DNA of 64,000 nucleotides from Stappia taiwanensis. GTDB lineage: Bacteria; Pseudomonadota; Alphaproteobacteria; Rhizobiales; Stappiaceae. Under the pieces are notes generated by a model that saw only the letters and a program-made list of their open reading frames with translations, searched no databases and was not told where the DNA came from. The position numbers and the translations under genes are program-made. Position 1 is the stretch's first letter. The number at the start of each line of letters is the position of its first letter. The stretch covers positions 1-64,000 of the forward strand of contig NZ_BMCR01000005.1 of the NCBI RefSeq assembly GCF_014635285.1. Reading direction: 5' to 3'. Positions 18,939 through 27,618 of this stretch are shown here, in pieces.

Positions 18939-20288
18939 CTAGAACCCGCATTCCGTTCGCATGGCGGCCACAGCGCGCGCGGTGCCTTTGAGCCCGAACT
19001 CGGCGATGAGCATCCCCCTCCCGTTGCGCAAACTAAGTTTGCTGCCACGGGCGAAGGGAGCCAACATCTTTTCTGGAAAATCTCTGAAAGCCCAAGCCTT
19101 GTCCGGGGCGAAATAATTTACCTTGCTTTCGAAGGAAGCCCGTCTCCCCCTTGCGTCCAAGAATTCGAACACCAGCGTATCAGTTTCGTCGTCAACACGT
19201 GTCAGTCCATTGCCTGTGTAGCCATCAAGGGATCCGCCCAGCGTCTTTCCGAGCAAGCGATTGCACCCGATCGACACGGTCGTCACACCATCTTTGGCAA
19301 GCCCTTGTGCACCAAGCCTACCCTCGCCAGCGTTGCCGTACACGCTCCAGCCCTTGCTGGCGCTTGCAGCTTCGGACAGAGGCAGGATTGCTCCGCTGGA
19401 AAACGTAATACGGTAGGGTTCTTGCGTCATCGAGCGCATTAACTGGCCGACCGTCACCCGATAGCCGAAGCCGCTCGCCCGAAAGCGATGCCGGTCGACA
19501 GCATCAACAAGGCCGCTGATCGAGAGAACAACGTTTCGTCCCTCCGCAATCTCGATCGTAACATCCGTCCCGGCGATGGGCTTGATGGCGTAGCAGTCAA
19601 TCCCCTCAGGGGAAGCGGTCGCGGCGACTTCGACCGGGGCGAACGCAGGATCAAGTCTGAGAAACTCGCACTCCGGCGCCCAGGGCACCTGCCCGCCTCG
19701 CCCGCCCGCAGGAGGCGGCGGCCGCCCGGCTGTGCGCGGTGCGGCCGCCGCTGCTTCCATCCCGCGCCGCGTCAACTCTGCAGTGAAGCCACACGCCGCT
19801 CCGTGAAAATTCAGGCAATTATCCACTTCGCTAACGCGCAGACGATCCGCCCCGATGAGCCTGAGTTCGATCCTGCAGACCGCTCCCTGCTCGTACGGAA
19901 GCTCCGCCGTAGCGACCGCGACGTTCCCCAACTCGCCAGCGACCTCGACGCTCCCCGTACATGCGCCGGCCTGGGTATTGATCTCGGCCAGGAAATGCCC
20001 GGGCCGGTTCGGATCTGCGCGAACATTGGCTGTAACGCGGCCTTCGCCGGAGCCCGCCCACTCGCCGATGAGGCTCTTTCCGTCCGTGCCGGACACCGCC
20101 TCATCTGCGCTTGAGGAGGCAATCCCGCCAACAGGCTTGGCGGCTGGAACCCTGGTGCCAGTCTTGCTTCCCCACACCCCTGCCCGATCTGCCTTCTGGG
20201 CGAAGGCCGGCAACGACAAACTCGCCGGGAATCCGATGAGAGCGATACCAAGCAAGACTGAATGAACCGATCTACCCAGCGCGAACAT
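18939..20288 (-). CDS. secreted protein of unknown function, 449 aa
   Basis: The ATG at 20288 is preferred over the longer frame (to 20372) because GGAGG lies 6 bases upstream and it begins a clear signal peptide, hydrophobic LLGIALIGFPASLSLPAFA followed by QKA. The mature part has an N-terminal beta-rich segment (GEWAGSGEGRVTANV... with several Cys), a Pro/Gly-rich linker (AGRPPPPAGGRGGQ) near residue 210, and a second beta-rich domain. Six or more Cys residues suggest periplasmic disulfides. I do not recognise the family. It stands alone between the tRNA and the ABC operon. Confidence 0.75.
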   Translation of the reverse strand: MFALGRSVHSVLLGIALIGFPASLSLPAFAQKADRAGVWGSKTGTRVPAAKPVGGIASSSADEAVSGTDGKSLIGEWAGSGEGRVTANVRADPNRPGHFLAEINTQAGACTGSVEVAGELGNVAVATAELPYEQGAVCRIELRLIGADRLRVSEVDNCLNFHGAACGFTAELTRRGMEAAAAAPRTAGRPPPPAGGRGGQVPWAPECEFLRLDPAFAPVEVAATASPEGIDCYAIKPIAGTDVTIEIAEGRNVVLSISGLVDAVDRHRFRASGFGYRVTVGQLMRSMTQEPYRITFSSGAILPLSEAASASKGWSVYGNAGEGRLGAQGLAKDGVTTVSIGCNRLLGKTLGGSLDGYTGNGLTRVDDETDTLVFEFLDARGRRASFESKVNYFAPDKAWAFRDFPEKMLAPFARGSKLSLRNGRGMLIAEFGLKGTARAVAAMRTECGF

Positions 20289-20684
20289 CAGGGGCCTCCA
20301 TCGACTGGAGCCGCGTCGACGCGACATGTCGCTCGAACGATCGTTCCCGGGAGGCTCCCGGGAACCTAACATATGAACTGGTCCCTACGCCTGATAGCCG
20401 CCCCCGCCGTGAAGCGGTACGCATTCCGCGTACGGGCACCCAGAGACGCGCGACGCGCGCTGTCGGTGCCGCTGCGCCTCATCCATGGCTCAAAAGCTCA
20501 AAAGAGGGTTGTAGTTTGCCACAAAACATCGAGGGCGTGAACTGCGCTCTCTGGCCATGACGTCGCGCTAATTGCCCGCTGATCAGCTCCTCTCGCTGTG
20601 AGCCTTCAGAGCTTTGTTCATCACCGGGCATTGCGTCTGACCACCTTCGAGAACGGACAAGGCTTCCATCCCCCGCAAGTCGCT
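20289..20684. other. intergenic region, no gene seen
   Basis: These 396 bases separate the start of the secreted-protein gene from the end of the ABC ATPase gene. Only a weak 6-base stem (gtacgc/gcgtac at 20417-20433) was found, with no T-run. The promoter of the secreted-protein gene must be within this stretch. Confidence 0.45.
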
Positions 20685-22460
20685 TCAGGCCGGTTCGGCG
20701 ACCAGATGGCGATCCCCGACATCCACGTAGCGGACCCGCTCGACGCTTTCGCCAAGGGCCCGGACGGGCGAGGGAATATCGCCGATCGGCACCTTGAACA
20801 CATCGCGCCGCCGGGCCGGATCGGGGATCGGCACTGCCTCCATCAGCCGCTGGGTATAGGGATGGCGCGGGTTCTCGAACACCTGGCGGCGGGTGCCCAC
20901 CTCGACGATCTGGCCGAGATACATCACCGCCACCCGGTGGGACACCTGCTCCACCACCGCCATGTCATGGGAGATGAACAGGAAGGACAGATCCAGCTCT
21001 TTCTGCAGCTCCTGCAACAGGTCCAGCACCTGTGCCTGCACCGAGACATCCAGTGCCGAAACGCTTTCATCGGCGATGATGGCCTTCGGCGATAGCGCCA
21101 GTGCCCGGGCAATGCAGATGCGCTGGCGCTGCCCTCCGGAAAACTCATGCGGATGACGGTCCATCTGGTCGGGGGTGAGCCCGACCCGTTCGAACAGCGA
21201 TGCGACCCGGTCGCGAAGCTCCCGCCCCTTGGCCAGCCCGTGAATGACCAGCGGCTCGCCCACAAGATCCCCCACCCGCATGCGCGGATCGAGGGAGGCA
21301 TAAGGGTCCTGGAAGATCATCTGCAGATCGCGGCGGAACAGACGGTCCGCCTCGCCGCGCCCGTGCGGGATCGGACGGCCCGCCACGCGGATGCTGCCCT
21401 CCCAGGGCACCAGGTTCATCAGTGCCTTGCCGATGGTCGACTTGCCGCAGCCGCTTTCGCCAACGAGCCCAAGGGTTTCGCCGGCGCGCAAGGAGAAGGA
21501 CACGCCCTCGACCGCATGCACCCGCGACACCACCCGGTCGAGAATGCCGCCGCGCAGATCGAACCGCACGGTCAGGTCCTTCACCTCCAGCACCGGTTCC
21601 GGGCCGGCGCCAGCAGCGGAGATCACGGCGTCCTGGCCGGTCATGGCACCCAGCTTCGGCACCGCATCCAGCAGCTCGCGGGTGTAGGCATCCTTCGGCC
21701 GTTCGAAAACCTCGGACACCGCACCATGTTCGACGATCTTGCCCTGGTTCATCACCACCACCCGGTCGGCCATCTCCGCGACGACCCCCATGTCATGGGT
21801 GATCAGAATGACCGCCGTGCCGAAGTCGCGCTGCAAATCGCGGATGAGCTGGAGGATCTGCGCCTGAATGGTGACATCCAGCGCGGTGGTGGGTTCGTCA
21901 GCGATCAGCACCTTCGGATTGCAGGCGAGCGCCATGGCGATCATCACCCGCTGGCGCATGCCGCCGGAAAGCTCGTGCGGATATTGCTTCAGCCGCCGCT
22001 TCGGCTCGGACAGGCGCACCGCCTCAAGGGTTTCCAGCGCCCGTTTTTCCGCTTCCCGCCGCGAGACATCCTGGTGAACGAAAATCGCCTCGCGCAATTG
22101 CCGGCCGATGGTCAGCACCGGGTTGAGCGAGGTCATCGGCTCCTGAAAGATCATGGCGATGTCGCCACCGCGAATGGCGCACATCTCCGTTTCGCCAAGC
22201 TGGCAGAGATCGCGCCCGCCCAGGCGCACCGACCCGCTGGCGACGCGGGCCATCGGCTCGGGCAGAAGCCGCATGATCGACAGCGCCGTCATGGATTTGC
22301 CGGAGCCGGATTCCCCGGCAATGCACAGGGTCTCCCCGCGCCGGAGATCGAAGGACAGCCCGTCGACCACGGTCTTCGCGCCATCGGGCGTGGCGACCTC
22401 CGTCTTCAGGTCCTGGACGGAAAGGACAATCTCGGCGGCAAGGTCAGGTGTCTGGGTCAT
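20685..22460 (-). CDS. dipeptide/oligopeptide-type ABC transporter, double ATP-binding subunit
   Basis: A 591-residue fusion of two ABC ATPases, equivalent to DppD-DppF joined in one chain as in GsiA. Each half has a full set: Walker A GESGSGKS and GESGCGKS, signature LSGGMRQR and FSGGQRQR, and Walker B VLIADEPTT and AIIADESVS, each followed by the opp/dpp-type C-terminal extension. It would energise the two permeases at 25186-27038. The start MTQTPDL at 22460 is preferred to the longer frame because the upstream residues are Arg/Pro-rich noise. It is the last gene of the amiC-led operon, 71 bases after the acetamidase gene. Confidence 0.93.
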   Translation of the reverse strand: MTQTPDLAAEIVLSVQDLKTEVATPDGAKTVVDGLSFDLRRGETLCIAGESGSGKSMTALSIMRLLPEPMARVASGSVRLGGRDLCQLGETEMCAIRGGDIAMIFQEPMTSLNPVLTIGRQLREAIFVHQDVSRREAEKRALETLEAVRLSEPKRRLKQYPHELSGGMRQRVMIAMALACNPKVLIADEPTTALDVTIQAQILQLIRDLQRDFGTAVILITHDMGVVAEMADRVVVMNQGKIVEHGAVSEVFERPKDAYTRELLDAVPKLGAMTGQDAVISAAGAGPEPVLEVKDLTVRFDLRGGILDRVVSRVHAVEGVSFSLRAGETLGLVGESGCGKSTIGKALMNLVPWEGSIRVAGRPIPHGRGEADRLFRRDLQMIFQDPYASLDPRMRVGDLVGEPLVIHGLAKGRELRDRVASLFERVGLTPDQMDRHPHEFSGGQRQRICIARALALSPKAIIADESVSALDVSVQAQVLDLLQELQKELDLSFLFISHDMAVVEQVSHRVAVMYLGQIVEVGTRRQVFENPRHPYTQRLMEAVPIPDPARRRDVFKVPIGDIPSPVRALGESVERVRYVDVGDRHLVAEPA

Positions 22461-22531
22461 CTCGGGTCGCACTGTCGGTGGAAACGGGATACGACCCGGC
22501 ACCCTCTCAGGGAGCGCCGGGCCGCGGGCAG

Positions 22532-23485
22532 TCAGTCGAGAACGACTTTCGGGAAGTAGAACGAGACCACCCAGTTCGGGGCATCGACGATCTCGGAGAT
22601 CCGCAGATCGCCGCAGACCGAACACAGCATATAGGCATCGACAGGGTTGTAGCCGTGCCGGGCGCAGAGCAGGTCGATCATGTTCGACAGCGCCGCCTGA
22701 GCCCCTTCGTAAAGGTTCTCGCCAATGCCGGTGGTCACCTCATAGCCCTTCTCGTCGAGATGACGGGTCACCGGACCCGGCGTCTCGAAGCGCGGCATCT
22801 TGAGGTTCTCGCCCTTCAGAAGGTCAAGCTCGACCACCACGTTCATCGGGCTTTCGATGGCCGTGCCGCACACCTCGCCGTCACCCTGGGCGGCATGGGT
22901 GTCGCCGATGGAAAACAGCGCACCGGCCACCTCGACGGGGAGATAAAGCGTCGTTCCCGCCGCCAGATCGCGGATGTCGAGATTGCCACCGACCCGGCGC
23001 GGCGGAACGATGGAATGCAGGCCGGTTTCCGCCGGCGCCACGCCAATCGTTCCGGCGAAGGGCTTGAGCGGCACCTTGCCAAAGGGGGAGAAGGCCGAAA
23101 CCGTCGGCTTGTCCTTGTCATAGGACCAGACGTGCAGCGCCGGATCCTTGAACTGGTCGGCCAGAAGCCCGAAGCCCGGGATGTTGGCCGTCCAGCCGAA
23201 GTCGGAAGGCTTGAACTGATGGATCCGCACCACCAGCGCATCCCCCGGCTCGGCCCCATCCACATGGATGGGACCGTTGACCGGATTGATCTTGCCGAAA
23301 TCCATCTCGGTAACATCCTTGACCGTGCTTTCCGGCGTCAACTGGCCGGCGGAACTGTCGATGCACTCGAATTCCAGCACCGTTCCCGGTGCCACGGTCT
23401 TGACCGGGGCAATCGAATTGTCCCAGCCAAAGTGATGTTGCGCCGCGTGGATCGTATAGCTCGCGGCCTTGCAGTTACTGCACAT
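22532..23485 (-). CDS. acetamidase/formamidase family protein
   Basis: A 317-residue protein of the FmdA/AmdA family, which hydrolyses small amides to the acid and ammonia in the cytoplasm. Conserved blocks visible are FGWDNSIAPV, FECIDSSAGQL, GPIHVDGAEPGDALVV, GDTHAAQGDGEVCGTAIE and CSVCGDLRISEIVDAPN. The start is the ATG at 23485 (MCSNCKAASY), inside the end of the binding-protein gene (11-base overlap). It sits within an operon for amide sensing and ABC uptake, so it probably hydrolyses the imported amide or an amide released from it; formamide versus longer amides cannot be decided. Confidence 0.9.
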   Translation of the reverse strand: MCSNCKAASYTIHAAQHHFGWDNSIAPVKTVAPGTVLEFECIDSSAGQLTPESTVKDVTEMDFGKINPVNGPIHVDGAEPGDALVVRIHQFKPSDFGWTANIPGFGLLADQFKDPALHVWSYDKDKPTVSAFSPFGKVPLKPFAGTIGVAPAETGLHSIVPPRRVGGNLDIRDLAAGTTLYLPVEVAGALFSIGDTHAAQGDGEVCGTAIESPMNVVVELDLLKGENLKMPRFETPGPVTRHLDEKGYEVTTGIGENLYEGAQAALSNMIDLLCARHGYNPVDAYMLCSVCGDLRISEIVDAPNWVVSFYFPKVVLD

Positions 23486-25103
23486 CTTTCGCCCACACAT
23501 AATCGTAGTTGACGGGAATATGGACCGGATCGACGAAGATGGCGTCCGGGCCACCCAGGCGATCCGAGCGCATGGTGAAACGCAGCTCGTTGAAGACCGG
23601 AACCCAGGGCGCGTCATCCATGATGGATGTGAAGATCTTGCCCCACAGCTTCTCCCGTTCCTCCTTGCGGGCCGGATCGGTGATGCTGTCGGCTTCCGCC
23701 GCGAGCTTGTCCAGTTCCTCGTTGCAGTACCAGGACCAGTTCCAGCCGCCCTTGACCGCACCCGCGCAACCAAGGATCGGGCCGTAGAAGTTGGACGGAT
23801 CCGGGAAGTCGGCGATCCAGGCCATGCCGCCGGACCAGATCATCGGCGCCTGATCGGCTTCACCGCCGGCGGCGATCACGTTGGCCTGCGCCAGCGCCTT
23901 CAGCTCCGCCTTGATGCCGATGGCGGCAAGATCCGCCTGGATCGACTGGGCGATGCGCGGGTTCGGATCGGTGTTGTAGACGTAGAGCTCGGTCTCAAAA
24001 CCGTCCGGATAGCCGGCCTCGGCCAGAAGCTTCTTCGCCGCTTCCGGATCGAACGGATAACCCTTGTAGTCCTTGTCGTAGCCGGGCATCGACGGCGGCA
24101 GCGGCTGGTTGGCGACAACGGCACGGCCGTTGATGATCCTGACGATCCGCTCCTTGTTGATCGCCATGTTGACGGCCTTGCGCACCTCGAGCTTGTCGAA
24201 CGGCGGCATCTTGACGTTCATCGACACGTAGCCGGTCTGAAGCTGACCACCCTCGATGATCAGATCCTTGGACTGCGGATCCTTCATGACTTCGAGGAAC
24301 TTTGCCGGCGGAATGCCGTCGCCGGGAATGTCGGCCTCGCCGCGCTGCATGCGCAGCAGGGCAACCACCGGCTCCTGGCCGACCTCGAAGGTGATCTGGT
24401 CGAGCTTCGGCGTGCCGGCCCGCCAGTAGTCCGCGTTGCGCTTGAACACAAGGCGCTGGCCGAGCGTCCATTCCTCAAGCGAGAACGCGCCGGAGCCGAC
24501 CGGGTGCTTGCCGAAATCGGCCCCCCACTTTTCCACTTCCTCCTTGGGCACGACAAAGGAGAAGTTGAGCGCCATCACATGCAGGAAGGTCGCATCGGGC
24601 CGCGACAGCTCGATCTTCACCGTCAGCGGATCGACCACGGTCACGCCATCAAGGCTCTCCGCCTCGCCGGCGGCAACCGCGTCATAGCCCTTGATGGAGC
24701 CGAAGAACCCGGCACCCGGGCTCTGGGTTTTCGGGTTCACCACCCGGTCGAGGGAGTATTTCACGTCCTCGGCGGTGAGCTTGCGGCCGTTGTGGAACGT
24801 CACCCCGTCGCGCAGCTTGAAGGTGAAGGTCTTGCCGTCCTCGGAGATCGTGTAGCTTTCGGCCAGATCCGTCGTCAGATCGGTGGTGCCCGGCTCATAA
24901 TCCATCAGCCCGTCGAACAGGCTCTTGATCATCGACCAGTTCTGCCAGTCGTAACCGATCGCCGGATCGAGGGTCGAGACGTCATCCTTGTAGGTGACGA
25001 TCATCGAGCCGCCCTGCTTGATGTCCTCGGCACTGGCCGGGACGGCAAGGGTGGCGGCGAGAAGAGCGGCGCTTGCCACTCCCGTAAGATATCTGACTTT
25101 CAT
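23475..25103 (-). CDS. ABC transporter substrate-binding protein, family 5
   Basis: A 542-residue periplasmic solute-binding protein of the dipeptide/oligopeptide/nickel class. It has a Sec signal peptide (KVRYLTGVASAALLAATLAV then PASA/ED), then the SBP-5 domain with markers LAESYTISEDGKTFTFKLRD and VTFHNGRKLTAEDVKYSLDR. No lipobox Cys is present, so it is probably soluble in the periplasm. GGAGG lies 7 bases before the ATG. Its operon partners, AmiC/AmiR regulators and an amidase, suggest an amide or short peptide ligand rather than general dipeptides. Confidence 0.93.
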   Translation of the reverse strand: MKVRYLTGVASAALLAATLAVPASAEDIKQGGSMIVTYKDDVSTLDPAIGYDWQNWSMIKSLFDGLMDYEPGTTDLTTDLAESYTISEDGKTFTFKLRDGVTFHNGRKLTAEDVKYSLDRVVNPKTQSPGAGFFGSIKGYDAVAAGEAESLDGVTVVDPLTVKIELSRPDATFLHVMALNFSFVVPKEEVEKWGADFGKHPVGSGAFSLEEWTLGQRLVFKRNADYWRAGTPKLDQITFEVGQEPVVALLRMQRGEADIPGDGIPPAKFLEVMKDPQSKDLIIEGGQLQTGYVSMNVKMPPFDKLEVRKAVNMAINKERIVRIINGRAVVANQPLPPSMPGYDKDYKGYPFDPEAAKKLLAEAGYPDGFETELYVYNTDPNPRIAQSIQADLAAIGIKAELKALAQANVIAAGGEADQAPMIWSGGMAWIADFPDPSNFYGPILGCAGAVKGGWNWSWYCNEELDKLAAEADSITDPARKEEREKLWGKIFTSIMDDAPWVPVFNELRFTMRSDRLGGPDAIFVDPVHIPVNYDYVWAKDVQ

Positions 25104-25185
25104 GCTCCAACCTCCGGTTCTTCGGTTTCACGGTTCGATGTGGCCGCTCTGCTGGCAGCCTTGGGCACGCGCCGGGGCTCTGGCC

Positions 25186-26106
25186 TCAGCGCAGCTTGAT
25201 GCGCGGATCGATCAGGGGAGCGACCATGTCCGCGAGGAAATTGCCAAGGACGATGGCGCAGGCCGAAACCAGCGTGACGCCCATGATGATCGGGATGTCC
25301 ACCCGCTGGATCGCCTGCCAGGCGAGCTGACCGATGCCCGGCCAGCCGAACACGCTCTCCACCACGACGATGCCGCTCATGAACAGGCCGATGTCGATGC
25401 CGATCATGGCGATGATCGGCAAGAGCGCGTTGGGCACCGCATGGCCGAACAGCACCTGTACCCGCTTCAGCCCCTTGGCCCGGGCGGTGCGGATGAAGTC
25501 CTGACGCAGCACGTCGAGCATGGCCGAGCGCATCATCCGCGCGTACCAGCCCGCCCCCAGAAGCCCCAGGGTCAGCGAGGGCAGAACCAGATGCATGAAG
25601 GTGCCGTAGCCGCCGATCGGGAACCAGCCGAGCTGCACCGCGAAGACGTAAAGCAGCAGGATGCCGATCACGAATTGCGGCGAGGAAACGCCGGTGAAGG
25701 ACAGCACCATCAGCGTGGTGTCGGTCGGTGTGTTGCGCTTCAGGGCCGCGACCAGCCCCATGGTGAGGCCGATCAGCAATTCGCAGAAGATCGCCCCGGC
25801 CATCAGCAGCAAGGTTGCCGGCAGGCGGGCGGCGATCAGCTCGGACACCTCGGTCTTCTGCAGATAGGACCGGCCCAGATCGCCCTGAAGCAGGTTCAGC
25901 AGATAGCGGACGTACTGCTCGTAGAACGGCAGGTTGAGGCCGAGCTGCTCGCGGATGTTCTCCACCGTCTGCGCGGTGGCGCTGCGGCCGGCGATCTGCC
26001 GGGCCGGATCGGCGGGAATGAGATAGAGCAGGATGAAGGTGACCAGCGAGACGCCGAGCAGGATCAGCGCCGATTGCAGCAGCCGCCGGATAACGTAGGA
26101 AACCAT
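25186..26106 (-). CDS. ABC transporter permease, DppB type
   Basis: A 306-residue inner-membrane permease starting MVSYVIRRLLQSALILLGVS, the standard DppB/OppB beginning, followed by LIPADPARQIAG and a periplasmic loop. The EAA-type loop contacting the ATPase is IRTARAKGLKRVQVLFGHAVPNALLPII. About six membrane segments. The start at 26106 is set by a TGATG overlap with the stop of the preceding permease gene, so the pair is translationally coupled. Confidence 0.94.
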   Translation of the reverse strand: MVSYVIRRLLQSALILLGVSLVTFILLYLIPADPARQIAGRSATAQTVENIREQLGLNLPFYEQYVRYLLNLLQGDLGRSYLQKTEVSELIAARLPATLLLMAGAIFCELLIGLTMGLVAALKRNTPTDTTLMVLSFTGVSSPQFVIGILLLYVFAVQLGWFPIGGYGTFMHLVLPSLTLGLLGAGWYARMMRSAMLDVLRQDFIRTARAKGLKRVQVLFGHAVPNALLPIIAMIGIDIGLFMSGIVVVESVFGWPGIGQLAWQAIQRVDIPIIMGVTLVSACAIVLGNFLADMVAPLIDPRIKLR

Positions 26107-27038
26107 CAGTGCCTCCCCTTCTGGGTCGGGTCGAGCACCTCGCGCAGCGCATCGCCGAGCAGATTGAACGCCAGCGCCAGCGCGATGATCGCCACGCCGG
26201 GAAAGAACACCAGCCACGGCGCGGAGGTGAAATAGGTCTGGTTCTCGTAGATGATGTTGCCCCAGGACGGCGTCGGCGGCTGAACGCCGATGCCCAGATA
26301 GCTGAGCGTGGCCTCCAGCAGCACCGTGGTCGAGATCCCGAGCGTTCCGAAGACGACAATCGACGACAGCAGGTGCGGCAGGATGTGGCGGAACAGGACC
26401 CGCCCCAGACCGGCGCCCATTGCCCGTTCGGCGACGATGAACTCCCGTTCGGAGAGCGAGCGCGTCTCGGTGTAGACCACACGGGCCATCTGCACCCAGT
26501 TGACCATGGCGATCACCATGGCGACGATCCAGAGACTCGGGCGGAACAACGCCGCGAGCGTGATCGCCAGCAAAAGCGCCGGAAACGCCATCATCAGATC
26601 GGTGAAGCGCATCAGCACGGTTTCGACCCAGCCGCGAAAGAAACCGGCGAGAATGCCTACCAGCGCGCCGACGGCAACGGCGATGCCATTGGCCACAAGG
26701 CCGATGATCAGCGAGGTCTGCGCACCGTAGATCAGCCGGGACAGCACATCGCGGCCGAGAAGATCGGTGCCGAGCCAGAAGCGTTCGCCCGGGGGCAGCG
26801 GCGCGCCCTCCAGGGTCAGCCCTTCGAAGAACTGCTCCGACGGGTCGAACGGGGCGACCAGCGGCGCGAACAGCGCCGCGCCGACGATGATGGTAATCAC
26901 CACCAAAGCGATGATCGCCAGCTTGCGGCGCAGCAGCCGCTCCAGGGCGCCCTGGCGGCGTGTCTGGTTGCCTGTCTGGCGGCTCGTCTGGCCGGCGGCC
27001 GGGAGCGCCACGGCGTCAGGCTTTGCGTCTGTCGTCAT
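26106..27038 (-). CDS. ABC transporter permease, DppC type
   Basis: A 310-residue permease with a 30-residue polar N-terminus and DppC markers: the early helix LAIIALVVITIIVGAALFAP, then APFDPSEQF, WLGTDLLGRDVLSRLIYGAQ, and the EAA loop FIVAERAMGAGLGRVLFRHILPHL. ATG 27038 follows a GGAGGGG site and overlaps the end of the AmiR-like gene by 23 bases; the longer frame to 27143 lies within amiR and is not needed. It pairs with the DppB-type permease to form the channel. Confidence 0.94.
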   Translation of the reverse strand: MTTDAKPDAVALPAAGQTSRQTGNQTRRQGALERLLRRKLAIIALVVITIIVGAALFAPLVAPFDPSEQFFEGLTLEGAPLPPGERFWLGTDLLGRDVLSRLIYGAQTSLIIGLVANGIAVAVGALVGILAGFFRGWVETVLMRFTDLMMAFPALLLAITLAALFRPSLWIVAMVIAMVNWVQMARVVYTETRSLSEREFIVAERAMGAGLGRVLFRHILPHLLSSIVVFGTLGISTTVLLEATLSYLGIGVQPPTPSWGNIIYENQTYFTSAPWLVFFPGVAIIALALAFNLLGDALREVLDPTQKGRH

Positions 27039-27618
27039 CCGCCCCTCCAGGTCGTGCGTTGAGTTCATCGGCCGCATCCTCGATCGAGATCCGGCCGGCC
27101 ATCGCCAGATCGCGCAAGCCGCGATAGGCCGTGTGGGCGTCACAGTTTCGTTGCAACATCAGGGTAAGAATGGCCTCGACCACCTGCGGACGCCGGGCAA
27201 GGCGCTGCTCAAGGTCCGCAATCTTGTTTTCATAGGCAAACCGGGCCTCGAACGAGCGCTGCGCCACCACCAGCGCGCCATAAACACCGCTCGACCCGAT
27301 CGGTTTGTTGAGATGGGCGCCCGCCCCGCGCCGGATGGCCCATTCCACCCGTCCCGGCGCCTCCGTGCCCATCAGCGCGATCATCGGCATCGGCTGGATA
27401 TCGGGCTTCCAGGGGAACTGCCCCTCATGCGCCATATCCGCATCGAACACGACCACGTTCGCCTCGGAATGCTCCTTGCGAAGGTCCGGCCAGACGCATT
27501 CCACCTCGATGCCGAGGCGTTCGAGCTGCCGGCAGATATTGTCCCGGTCCGTATGCGGCCGGTGCAGCACGACGGCCTTCCAACCACGGAAACTGGGGGT
27601 GCGGAACGCAGCGGCCAT
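27016..27618 (-). CDS. amiR: AmiR-like ANTAR-domain antiterminator
   Basis: A 200-residue protein with an N-terminal degenerate receiver-like domain (about 10-125), a short coiled coil (FEARFAYENKIADLEQRLARR), and a C-terminal ANTAR three-helix RNA-binding domain (VEAILTLMLQRNCDAHTAYRGLRDLAMAGRISIEDAADEL). In the Pseudomonas amidase operon AmiR binds the leader RNA to prevent termination, and AmiC sequesters it until amide binds. Here amiC and amiR overlap as TGATG, and a leader terminator is present upstream of amiC, so the same logic is likely. The gene continues into the permease gene without a gap. Confidence 0.92.
   Translation of the reverse strand: MAAAFRTPSFRGWKAVVLHRPHTDRDNICRQLERLGIEVECVWPDLRKEHSEANVVVFDADMAHEGQFPWKPDIQPMPMIALMGTEAPGRVEWAIRRGAGAHLNKPIGSSGVYGALVVAQRSFEARFAYENKIADLEQRLARRPQVVEAILTLMLQRNCDAHTAYRGLRDLAMAGRISIEDAADELNARPGGADDDRRKA

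Noticed and set aside
18759-19442. Plus-strand frame of 227 codons after the tRNA
   Set aside because: Mostly antisense to the secreted-protein gene, no ribosome binding site, unlikely composition.
18577-20684. Integrated element at tRNA-Gln
   Set aside because: No integrase and no second copy of the tRNA 3' end was found by eye in the window.
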